Of a stretch of DNA of 55,230 nt, positions 1 to 7,289 are shown one piece after another. The DNA comes from Asticcacaulis sp. AC466 (GTDB lineage: Bacteria > Pseudomonadota > Alphaproteobacteria > Caulobacterales > Caulobacteraceae). A program made the position numbers and the translations under genes. The notes under the pieces are model-generated. The model worked only from the letters and a program-made list of their open reading frames with translations. It was not told where the DNA came from and ran no database searches. The stretch covers positions 1 through 55,230 of the forward strand of contig NZ_AWGE01000025.1 in NCBI RefSeq assembly GCF_000495815.1. The letters run 5' to 3'. Each line of letters begins with the position of its first letter. Position 1 is the stretch's first letter.

Positions 1-172
1 ACAATGCCGGTGCGAGGCCCGTCGTAAAAGTCCAGACCATATATACGCGTTCATATACCATCCCTGCACTATAAAGCGACTAGTGTCGCGTCGCTATCCG
101 CTCCTTCCGGAATGAAACAGGCATTTCTATCCCCGAAACCTTTTCACTAAACCGGAACGCTGCCCCCCGCCC

Positions 173-340
173 CTACAGCCACTTCTTATGACTGAAATAC
201 ACCCATGGCATCACGGCAAACAGCAACATGACGGCGATCGCGAAGACATAGCCGTATTTCCAGTGCCATTCCGGCATATCGGCGAAGTTCATGCCGTAAA
301 CCCCCACAACCAGAGACGGCGGCAGGAAGACGCCACCTGT
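173..340 (-). pseudogene. corA 3'-end fragment (partial copy of the intact corA at 29.7-30.7 kb)
   Basis: The reading frame encodes only the last part of a CorA-type Mg2+/Co2+ transporter: the second-last membrane region with the YGMNF signature and the final helix ending in HKKWL. It matches the C-terminus of the intact corA in this window almost residue for residue (for example FLPPSLVVG and WHWKYGYVFAIAVM). The DNA match also covers about 75 bases downstream of the stop, down to about position 97, so this is a segmental copy and not a separate gene. The match fades near 330-340 after a short deletion. The N-terminal cytoplasmic domain is absent, so no function is expected. Confidence 0.85.
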
Positions 341-485
341 GGTCAGGCTTAAGTGCTTTGGCACGCTCGATACCTTTCGCCTGGGCGTCCGTTATGGCGC
401 TTGCGCGCTTCGCACCTACGGCCCTAACGCGGTATTGGCGGTCGCCAGTTGGCTCTACAAAATGCTCATTATTCGACACGTCCCC

Positions 486-1583
486 CTAGGCCGCCAAAAT
501 AATGCGGTTGCCGACATAGGATCGAATAACCTTTTCAGGCATCAGGCGCATGGCTTCTGCGATAAACACCTCTCCGGTGCAGTGCAGAGGAATGATGTAA
601 TTCGGGTCGATCTCCTTAAGCGCAGCCGCCGTTGCCCTGGCTTCCGCTTCGGTCCTAGGCTCGACCAGATGAAAGCCGCCGACTACCGCGTGAATTTTGT
701 CGATGCCGGATATGCGCTGCGCCTGCTTGATGGAGTTCAGAATCCCGCGGTGCCCGCAGGAGGAAATCACCACCAGGCCACGATCCTTTACCACATAAGC
801 CGTCGCCAGCTCATGTTCGCCGTCGTCAGCGATCAGGTCCTTCCCCAGCTTCGACGGCGAGATAAGATGGGCGTCGCAGCCCACCCCCGGATGCATTTGC
901 GTGGGTATCGCCGCCCGCTCGGTCGTCGTCATGGGAATGATGCCGGTGGTGAAGGCGTGACCGGCGATAACGGTCGGATCAGGAGCCAGGCGCACGTCGA
1001 AACCGGCGTCCTTCAGGCCCGCCCGATCCAACGCGCCCATGATGATCGGCGGGTTGCCACCAAGGCCTGTGCGCTCGCAAAAGGCTTCCTCTTCGCCGAC
1101 ATAGAGAGCCAAAGGCCGCTCGGGCCGCTTCTGCGCGAACAGGCCCCTGTATCCCCCGTAATGGTCGATATGCCCATGGCTCAATACGGCCGCGTCGATC
1201 TGCGACGGATCGATTTTCAACTCGGACAGATTGTTGGCCAACACATCTGGCGTAAAACCAAAGTCGATCAGCACACGTCTGACCTGCCCCGCCTTTCTGG
1301 ATTCATTGAGCAGGGACAGACCGAACTGGCCTTCCAATGTCTTGCCGCTCATGCGCGGCGCCGGCGGGCCTAGCCGGCTGTTGCGCTGAAGCGTCAGCCC
1401 CGGCTTCTCGATGTCGTCCAGAAAGGGCCCGAACAGGCTGCTGTCGACAAGGATCTGTATCGCGACGCTATCGACAACGGGTATCGCCAGTTTCGGTTCG
1501 GCCGCATACGCACTCGGCATTAGCCCCGCCAAGGCGGCAGCGCCCGTCACAAAGCTTCGGCGCGACAGATGGATACGGGTCAT
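486..1583 (-). CDS. Tat-exported metallo-beta-lactamase-fold hydrolase
   Basis: A protein of 365 residues when read from the ATG at 1583, which places a twin-arginine signal (SRRSF, residues about 7-11) and a hydrophobic stretch at the N-terminus; the frame stays open upstream but would bury that signal. The metal-binding motif SHGHIDH (about 135-141) marks the metallo-beta-lactamase fold. The overall arrangement, with a long region before the motif, resembles the family annotated as 7,8-dihydropterin-6-methyl-4-(beta-D-ribofuranosyl)-aminobenzene-5'-phosphate synthase-like hydrolases. It probably works in the periplasm with two bound metal ions. The substrate cannot be read from the sequence. 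It is divergent from the ArsR operon that follows. Confidence 0.85.
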   Translation of the reverse strand: MTRIHLSRRSFVTGAAALAGLMPSAYAAEPKLAIPVVDSVAIQILVDSSLFGPFLDDIEKPGLTLQRNSRLGPPAPRMSGKTLEGQFGLSLLNESRKAGQVRRVLIDFGFTPDVLANNLSELKIDPSQIDAAVLSHGHIDHYGGYRGLFAQKRPERPLALYVGEEEAFCERTGLGGNPPIIMGALDRAGLKDAGFDVRLAPDPTVIAGHAFTTGIIPMTTTERAAIPTQMHPGVGCDAHLISPSKLGKDLIADDGEHELATAYVVKDRGLVVISSCGHRGILNSIKQAQRISGIDKIHAVVGGFHLVEPRTEAEARATAAALKEIDPNYIIPLHCTGEVFIAEAMRLMPEKVIRSYVGNRIILAA

Positions 1584-1736
1584 GACTGCCTCCCGGCTAA
1601 GCCGCGATGACATGAACGCCATCGGACCTGACAAGAGCAACGCAAAATGCAGCGTTTGTCTACCCGGATTCCGTGCATCCAGGCCACCAATTCAATTAGC
1701 CTTTACTAATGCATTAGCACATGCTAATTTATTTCC

Positions 1737-2069
1737 ATGATCCAATCCCCATCCATCGATGCCCTTTTGCGCGCCCTCTCCGATCCCACCCGCCGGGCCG
1801 TGTACGAACGGATTGCCGGCACGGACGAAATCACGGTCGCCGATCTGACCCGCAATAGTGGAGTAACCCAAGGCGCCGTATCCCAGCACCTTAAGGCGCT
1901 TCGTCTGGCCGGGCTTGTCGCTGAACGGCCCGAAGGCCGAAAGGTCTTTTACCGCGCTCAACCGCAAGGCCTGGCGCCGCTCGTCGAATGGATGACGCAC
2001 TACGGCGTCTTCTGGCAGGGCCGGTTCGACAATCTGCGTGAACTTTTGAAGGAAATTGATAATGACTGA
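1737..2069 (+). CDS. ArsR-family winged-helix transcriptional regulator
   Basis: A 110-residue protein with the classic compact ArsR/SmtB layout: the opening LRALSDPTRRAVYERI, a recognition helix around GVTQGAVSQHLKAL (about 43-56) and a wing at EGRKVFYRA. No metal-binding cysteines are seen, so it is likely of the metal-independent subgroup that is usually paired with an SRPBCC protein. Its last codons overlap the next gene by 8 bases, showing translational coupling. It probably represses this small operon. The effector is unknown. Confidence 0.92.
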   Translation: MIQSPSIDALLRALSDPTRRAVYERIAGTDEITVADLTRNSGVTQGAVSQHLKALRLAGLVAERPEGRKVFYRAQPQGLAPLVEWMTHYGVFWQGRFDNLRELLKEIDND

Positions 2070-2517
2070 CACACAAACCATCATCGTCGATGAGGTGTTC
2101 CCGCATAAGCCGGCGCTCATCTGGGACGCCTTGACGTCCGGCACGCTGATGGCGCGCTGGATGATGCCGCCATCGGGTTTCGAAGCCGTCGTGGGGAACC
2201 GCTTCACCTTCAAAACGACACCCGCCGGCGCCTGGGACGGCATTATTCACTGCCAGATCCTCGAACTCGTCCCCCTGACGCGCTTCGTCTACAGCTGGAA
2301 AGGCGGAGACGACGGGAATACTGGCTATGGCTCCAAACTGGACACCGTCGTCACCTGGTCGCTGATGCCGGGCGAAGGCGGCACGCGGGTGCGTCTGGCC
2401 CATTCCGGATTTGTACTCCCCAAGAACGAAACCGCCTTCGAAAACATGGGCAACGGCTGGAAGAAAATCCTGCCCAGACTGGCCACAGCCCTCAGCGAAA
2501 CGGACGGTGCCGAATGA
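2062..2517 (+). CDS. SRPBCC / AHSA1-type domain protein
   Basis: A 151-residue protein with the activator-of-Hsp90-ATPase-like (START-like) fold pattern: an early IIVDEVFPHKPALIWDALTS segment, a central GRF-type strand region (GNRFTF) and a C-terminal helix GWKKILPRL. The ATG at 2062 is chosen over an in-frame TTG at 2056 because it has an AAGGA-type ribosome site at a good distance and overlaps the stop of the ArsR gene. Such ArsR-SRPBCC pairs are common, and the SRPBCC cavity may bind a small hydrophobic ligand; the ligand is unknown. It overlaps the downstream GFA gene by 4 bases. Confidence 0.88.
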   Translation: MTDTQTIIVDEVFPHKPALIWDALTSGTLMARWMMPPSGFEAVVGNRFTFKTTPAGAWDGIIHCQILELVPLTRFVYSWKGGDDGNTGYGSKLDTVVTWSLMPGEGGTRVRLAHSGFVLPKNETAFENMGNGWKKILPRLATALSETDGAE

Positions 2518-2921
2518 CACAAAACTGGACCGGCGGCTGCGCCTGCGGAGCCTTGCGTTACGATATTGCCGGAGAGCCCATAGCCATGGTCGATTGCCAA
2601 TGCCGCGATTGCCAACATGAAAGCGGCACGGGTCATGCCTCCCATATCGTTTTCGCGCGCGACGGTGCCCGGATCACAGGCGACGCCGCACAATTCGACA
2701 TGCGGGCCGATAGCGGCAACCTGAAAACACGCCACTTCTGCCGGATTTGCGGCTCACCGACCCTGATGACCTTTGCCGCGACACCGGATATTTTCACCGT
2801 GCGCGCCGCCAGCCTCGATGAGCCTGAACGTTATCAGCCACAGATCGTAACCTACACTGCCTCCGGCCACGCCTGGGACTGTCTCGACCCCGCCCTGCCC
2901 CGGTTTGACAGGATGCCTTAA
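2514..2921 (+). CDS. GFA (glutathione-dependent formaldehyde-activating-like) zinc protein
   Basis: A 135-residue protein of the GFA/CENP-V family. The zinc ligands are visible: C9 and C11 in GGCACGALRY, C28, C30 and C33 in VDCQCRDCQ, and C76 and C79 in HFCRICGSP. The start overlaps the stop of the SRPBCC gene (ATGA), so the three genes form one operon. Family members bind zinc, and some interact with glutathione adducts, but true formaldehyde activation is established for few members, so only the fold is assigned here. Confidence 0.9.
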   Translation: MTQNWTGGCACGALRYDIAGEPIAMVDCQCRDCQHESGTGHASHIVFARDGARITGDAAQFDMRADSGNLKTRHFCRICGSPTLMTFAATPDIFTVRAASLDEPERYQPQIVTYTASGHAWDCLDPALPRFDRMP

Positions 2922-2976
2922 GCCCCGCCCAACGGATTAGGTGCCTCAGACACCATTGCGGTCGTGGGTATGAGTC

Positions 2977-3087
2977 TCATGAAATAAAAGGCGGAGGCGC
3001 GGGAGTTTGCCGGTTCGGAAATGAGACGGCCTCGCGCTTCGGCGGGGCGTCTGTCTGGGTTGTAATCGGGGTCATCATGGCGGACAT
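2977..3087 (-). CDS. Possible small protein (36 residues), low support
   Basis: A short minus-strand frame starts with MSAMMTPITTQTD and ends FIS just before a TGA. A GAGAGG motif lies about 4-6 bases before the first ATG. The peptide is proline-rich with no membrane segment. It lies in the gap downstream of the 3157-3696 gene on the same strand. It could be a leader peptide or chance; nothing else in the gap is recognisable. Confidence 0.2.
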   Translation of the reverse strand: MSAMMTPITTQTDAPPKREAVSFPNRQTPAPPPFIS

Positions 3088-3156
3088 GCCGCCTCTCCAA
3101 GGCCGAACGACGCGCCTGTCAACGGGCAGACAGATCGGCCCACCCACAACGCCCGT

Positions 3157-3696
3157 CTATTGGTCCGCGCTGCTTGCGGCGGAATTGGCCGCTAGCCCAT
3201 CCCAATAATTTTCCCCTTCAAGTTCGCAATGCATCTCGGGGGAGTGTTCATGGGCAGCCCGTACAGAGCCGAGATACTGATGGCACGTCACAGACTTTTC
3301 GGGAGCGCCTGTGCCAACCACAGTTACCAACACCATGGGTTCACCATCGACGCCATCGGGCAATTTATTTGGGTCGACGGCGTCCGCGTACAGATGAACA
3401 CGACGTAGTTTTGCAGAGAAATTCCACCGTTCTTGCCCTATGTACACGCGATGAGCAGGGTCAACCTCGCCTGTAAAGCCAGGCTTCGGAATACCGTAAT
3501 AATAGGCATCTGCCTGAAGATATTCCGCCGTCTTTAAAGCCGCTTCCGCTTTAGGAGATGTCTTGAGGATTAAGTCATAGGCATACGGCCCGTCCTTGGG
3601 CTGCGGATTGTGAATGGCTTCGACAACATCACACTGCGCAAGGCCGATACATAGGGGCACAAGGGCCAAAAGCCATTTTTTATGCGAAAGCGTCAT
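3157..3696 (-). CDS. Hypothetical exported protein, 179 residues
   Basis: The N-terminus (MTLSHKKWLLALVPLCIGLAQC) is a signal peptide that ends near a cysteine, but glutamine before the cysteine makes a lipobox weak. The mature part holds mixed charged and aromatic segments with two later cysteines (TCHQYLGS and MHCELEG) that could form a disulfide. A strong ribosome site (GAGGAGG) lies 8-9 bases before the ATG, which supports both the gene and its start. No family is recognised. It is probably periplasmic or a lipoprotein. Confidence 0.7.
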   Translation of the reverse strand: MTLSHKKWLLALVPLCIGLAQCDVVEAIHNPQPKDGPYAYDLILKTSPKAEAALKTAEYLQADAYYYGIPKPGFTGEVDPAHRVYIGQERWNFSAKLRRVHLYADAVDPNKLPDGVDGEPMVLVTVVGTGAPEKSVTCHQYLGSVRAAHEHSPEMHCELEGENYWDGLAANSAASSADQ

Positions 3697-3888
3697 AGGG
3701 TTCCCTCCTCGTAGCTGTTATCTTTTTGGCCGCCTGTTCCTTTAAGCGCGTCCCTTTGCATCATCCGTCACGGGTGCTTGCACCGACACCCGGCACCCGG
3801 CACCTGACTTACGACCGGTGACGGCCGGCTGTTGATGCGGCGGGCAGGCCCGCCAAGGCCAACACCAAAAACAATCCCCCCATAAGCC

Positions 3889-4626
3889 TCAGCCCAATCC
3901 CATCCCAGGTTGCAGGTACGTTATACCCTTACCACTCAATTGCAACCGCGTGCGGCTGAGTCCGGCCCCACGCCGGTCAAGGGCCAGATCGAATAAGGTC
4001 GAAGGACACGCGACCCGGTGTTCCAAATTGACCATGCTGGAAATGGCGTCCTGGCTCGGATGCGCAAAGAGCTGCAAATACAGCCGTGATCGCGTAAGAA
4101 AGGCGCATCCATCCGTCCTCGATATCAGACAACGGCGAACAATAGTGTCTTTGCCTCTGTATCTGACATCGAACACATCGTCTCGCATCTTCAAATCAGC
4201 CGACGCCTCAAGGCAAGGCAACCTCTGGGTTTCGTTTAAAACGTGGGCCGTCGCTGCCTGCGAAACGGGAAGATTGTATTCAAGCCTGAAATCGTTCACC
4301 GGGAACGGGGCATCCGAGATAAAAATGACCTGGAAAGGTTTTTCCACGGTCGACGCCAGGAACGCCAACCGAACATAGTCAGTCGGTTGCGGGACAAAGG
4401 TTTCATCTGCGGCATAATCGTGCATGCCGTCGTATCGCCAATCTTTACGCCCCGCCAGCTTTTGAGCCGGCGAAAAGGTTGTGGCTACTGGCGTGAGCGT
4501 CGCAGGCGGCGCGGCATGGCGCGACTGGAAAGGTGGCAAAAATACCTGCAACGCGAAGAGCTGCCAGGTCACAGCCAGCAAAACGCAGACGCACGCGAAC
4601 AAAATCAGCCAGCCCATTTTCTTCAT
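3889..4626 (-). CDS. Hypothetical membrane-anchored protein, 245 residues
   Basis: Starts with a single hydrophobic helix (MGWLILFACVCVLLAVTW) that would anchor it in the inner membrane with the rest in the periplasm. The remainder is rich in beta-type segments with several cysteines (LPCLEAS, RRCLISRTDGCAF, RVACPSTLF). The ATG at 4626 has a GGGGGA ribosome site; a GTG one codon earlier is the alternative. No recognised domain. It lies convergent to nothing obvious and is probably monocistronic. Confidence 0.65.
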   Translation of the reverse strand: MKKMGWLILFACVCVLLAVTWQLFALQVFLPPFQSRHAAPPATLTPVATTFSPAQKLAGRKDWRYDGMHDYAADETFVPQPTDYVRLAFLASTVEKPFQVIFISDAPFPVNDFRLEYNLPVSQAATAHVLNETQRLPCLEASADLKMRDDVFDVRYRGKDTIVRRCLISRTDGCAFLTRSRLYLQLFAHPSQDAISSMVNLEHRVACPSTLFDLALDRRGAGLSRTRLQLSGKGITYLQPGMGLG

Positions 4627-4765
4627 CACGTCCCCCGTATCGCGGCCTTAGCCTATCGAAACAGGCTGTATTGTCCAGAGAGGTGGCCAGTCCGGGGCAT
4701 AAGTGCCACTTTGGAGGTTTTGCAGGACCGTCACGTCGTTGCATGTTGCATATCTGCAATCTTCG

Positions 4766-5215
4766 TTAGTTGATTTGAAATCTTCGACGGATGCCTAGCG
4801 CCGTAAGAAAGAGCAATATTGTTGCGATGATCGATTGGAGTGTGGCTAAATACATAAAGGCGTGCGCCCCGCTTGGGTTATTGGCGGAGTTAATGTGGTC
4901 CGCATAAATCTGGCTAAGCGTGCCAAAGCCCCCAAATGGGAAAAGGCGCGCTGTCGAAACTGAAAAGGCCATCATCCAGTCGTCGTGCGAGTTGAACTCC
5001 GGATGGAATAAAAACATGTAGAGTAAACCAAAGCCAAACCATACAATTATCAGTGAGAAAACGGGTTTAAATATAGAAGTCCCGTAGTCTGACGCAGTCT
5101 CATATATCCAAGACGCCCACTTTTCACCGAGCGACGAGTTGTCTTGCTCGCGCCGCGCCAACAACTCGAAACGGTATAATAAATGCTCTCGCATCTTATC
5201 GGTTTCTTTGGCCAT
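4766..5215 (-). CDS. Two-helix ion-channel-like membrane protein, possibly a truncated C-terminal module
   Basis: A 149-residue protein. The first third is charged and helical (REHLLYRFELLARREQDNSS) followed by ASDYGTSIFKPVFSLIIVWFGFGLLY, an intervening loop with re-entrant-looking FPFGGFGTLSQI, and a last hydrophobic helix. This order (EKW...Y...SDYG.S...P, helix, loop, helix) is the C-terminal channel-like module found after pentapeptide repeats in many bacterial membrane proteins. Here no pentapeptide domain precedes it, so it may be N-terminally truncated or a stand-alone version. The ribosome site is weak. Family assignment is from memory of the pattern. Confidence 0.6.
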   Translation of the reverse strand: MAKETDKMREHLLYRFELLARREQDNSSLGEKWASWIYETASDYGTSIFKPVFSLIIVWFGFGLLYMFLFHPEFNSHDDWMMAFSVSTARLFPFGGFGTLSQIYADHINSANNPSGAHAFMYLATLQSIIATILLFLTALGIRRRFQIN

Positions 5216-5388
5216 GACACGCCACCATGGGACGTTCTATTCTTCTGCACGTCCAAAGCAGCCAAAATTTGGTATCATTCGGGCTTTGCATTAGAGAGTT
5301 AAGGTGGAAGTTTGGCGGAGCCCTCATAATGTCCGAAGTGTCAAATTACCGTTGCGCTACTCTTGATCCGACACGGGAGGATTGAAGG

Positions 5389-5961
5389 ATGAACAGAAGA
5401 GACTTCCTCGCGTTCAGTGCGACGACCGCAGCAATAGCCATTTATCCGTCGCCGGGCCGGGCGGAGACCAAGAATGAAATGGAACCAGTCACGACCTCGA
5501 TTCAATATGACATAGGGAAGTATGGTTGGTCGAGCTTTAAGCTAATTGTCGGAGACCGGAGTGTCGACGTTGGAGCGTTTAGCTATACCACGGACGCGCT
5601 CGATGATCTTATTCGAACGGGGCTTCAGGCGGCACTTCGCTCGACGCGGTTTGAGGCTAGCTTTGACGGCGAACCAATGGAATGGCGTCTGATAGTGGAC
5701 GAAACTTGGAAACCTTTGGCTAGGCTTCGGATACTTACTTTTGCAGACATTGGTGCGATGTTGCCAGAAGAAAAGGGTATCGTCGATTTCGAAGCTCGCG
5801 TAAATCTAGACGAGTACGCGCAGGCCGTTCAATCCGTCGGTCACAGCATCTGGAAGAGATACGGCGACCACGGCTACAGAGAAGCCTGGGGCGGCTCTAG
5901 AGGATTTCCAATGCGGGCGCTAAAAGCCCTCGATTCAGCGTTGTCAACTCCCAGCGCGTAG
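5389..5961 (+). CDS. Tat-exported hypothetical protein, 190 residues
   Basis: The N-terminus MNRRDFLAFSATTAAIAIYP is a textbook twin-arginine signal (RRDFLAF) with a likely cleavage after GRA near residue 25. The mature domain alternates short strands and helices (for example GYREAWGG near the C-terminus) and carries no cysteines, so it does not show a cofactor-binding site. The ATG follows a GGAGGATTGAAGG region that supplies a ribosome site. Function unknown; Tat export suggests that it folds before export. Confidence 0.72.
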   Translation: MNRRDFLAFSATTAAIAIYPSPGRAETKNEMEPVTTSIQYDIGKYGWSSFKLIVGDRSVDVGAFSYTTDALDDLIRTGLQAALRSTRFEASFDGEPMEWRLIVDETWKPLARLRILTFADIGAMLPEEKGIVDFEARVNLDEYAQAVQSVGHSIWKRYGDHGYREAWGGSRGFPMRALKALDSALSTPSA

Positions 5962-6083
5962 GCGGAATGAGCCGGGTTCAGATTAGGTTCGAAGGCTCGC
6001 TGCCAATTCGAGACGAACGGCAGGCGTAACAGGCTACCCGCGTTGGCGCCTTCGCGCACAATCCGGACATGGCGGCCGATATC

Positions 6084-7289
6084 TTAAGGCATAAGCGCGC
6101 GGAATTGCGCCGCTCCGCATTCGGACTGTTTGCCGCACGATAAGATAGGAATGCGTTTGGACGCCCTCTCAGAGAGGGGCGTGAGATACCGCATGCCCTC
6201 AAGCGATGACGAACGGAACCGCACACGGACAAATTCCCGCCCGGCCCCATCCCGCCACAGTTCGAAGATCAGCGCGCCGCCGGGCGGAGGATCATCGGCG
6301 GCAAAGCCCCGGGCCTGCCAGTGTAACCCCAGGGCGCCGGCGATATAGGCCAGATTGCCGTCATGACCGACCAGAAGCGTATAACGGCTGGCCGCAGGGT
6401 CGAACAGAGCCGACCGCACTTCGCTCAGAAGCCCGGCCGCCGCATAGGTCGCCACGGCCTTCGGGCGGGCAATCAGCCGGAACTCTTCGGCATGCAGCGC
6501 CGACGCCGCCGTAATCTGGCGTTTGCTCACCCTACCCCACCCCACGTCGCTCATCGGGAAGCCGTTGGCATATTCCAGCATGAGAATCTGCGACAGGCTG
6601 GACGCTATTTTCAAGGCGCCGCTGACCTTTGGATCGCGGCCGCTGACGTCGAGGCCCGAGGGCATGTCGTTCAGGCTGCACACCTGATCGGTCCGACACC
6701 CCAGCGAGCTGTTCATCTGCAACACCTCGCTCAAAAGCGCGTAATCGGCGTGATGCGCCGTATCGATGGCGGCCATGTCGCCCGAAGTCAGGGCCTCCTC
6801 CCTCACCGCTGCACCGTCGAGCGGCGGCGATGCGACATCGGCGTTAAACGGGGAAAACCGCGCATCGGTTTGGCCTTCGCCGGCATGTGCCACCGGCACA
6901 TCACAGCCGTTAAAGGCCGTGTTGGCATAGACCTCCGCCGTCCGTATCGTGCGCTGATCCGTATCCGCAACAATGCGTACCGTGCCCGCCACCGGGCACC
7001 CCGGCCCCAATAGGCCGGCATAGGTCAAACGATCGAAGTCGGCGATACGCGCAATGGCCTGCTCGCCATGCGGGGTCAGTGCGGCGGGCGGCACGCGCCA
7101 TACCGGCCAGGCCTGATCAGTGAGCCGCTGCGGCAAAGGCGGATCGCTATTGGGCCGCTTTATGCCATGCCGCATCACGATGACCACCCGTTCCAGCGTG
7201 TCCCCCTTCGCCTTCGCAACAGCGGGTGCACCCGGCGCGACGACGGCCAGGCACGCCAGGAAGGTTGCGACTGTCAGGACGCGGATCAT
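6084..7289 (-). CDS. Histidine acid phosphatase (phytase / glucose-1-phosphatase-like)
   Basis: A 401-residue exported enzyme. After a signal peptide (about 1-24) comes the active-site segment MRHGIKRP (R40-H41-G42), where the histidine is the phosphate acceptor, and far downstream the HD motif in LVGHDGNLAYIAG, the proton donor. These two motifs define branch-2 histidine phosphatases such as AppA. The usual pattern is RHGxRxP; here a lysine stands at the first arginine position and an arginine follows it. The ATG at 7289 overlaps the stop of the GH92 gene (ATGA), so the phosphatase is the second gene of that operon. It likely frees phosphate from sugar phosphates or phytate in the periplasm. 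Confidence 0.9.
   Translation of the reverse strand: MIRVLTVATFLACLAVVAPGAPAVAKAKGDTLERVVIVMRHGIKRPNSDPPLPQRLTDQAWPVWRVPPAALTPHGEQAIARIADFDRLTYAGLLGPGCPVAGTVRIVADTDQRTIRTAEVYANTAFNGCDVPVAHAGEGQTDARFSPFNADVASPPLDGAAVREEALTSGDMAAIDTAHHADYALLSEVLQMNSSLGCRTDQVCSLNDMPSGLDVSGRDPKVSGALKIASSLSQILMLEYANGFPMSDVGWGRVSKRQITAASALHAEEFRLIARPKAVATYAAAGLLSEVRSALFDPAASRYTLLVGHDGNLAYIAGALGLHWQARGFAADDPPPGGALIFELWRDGAGREFVRVRFRSSSLEGMRYLTPLSERASKRIPILSCGKQSECGAAQFRALMP

Noticed and set aside
339..1373. Long plus-strand frame opposite the metallo-hydrolase
   Set aside because: The minus-strand frame has a Tat signal and the metal motif; this one is its shadow.
3650..3696. SHKKWL shared by the 3157-3696 protein start and the CorA C-terminus
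   Set aside because: The underlying DNA differs at many positions, so the short peptide match is likely chance and not another corA copy.
3767..3825. Inverted repeat CCGTCAC / GTGACGG upstream of the 3157-3696 gene
   Set aside because: Short arms separated by about 45 bases in G+C-rich DNA; could easily be chance.
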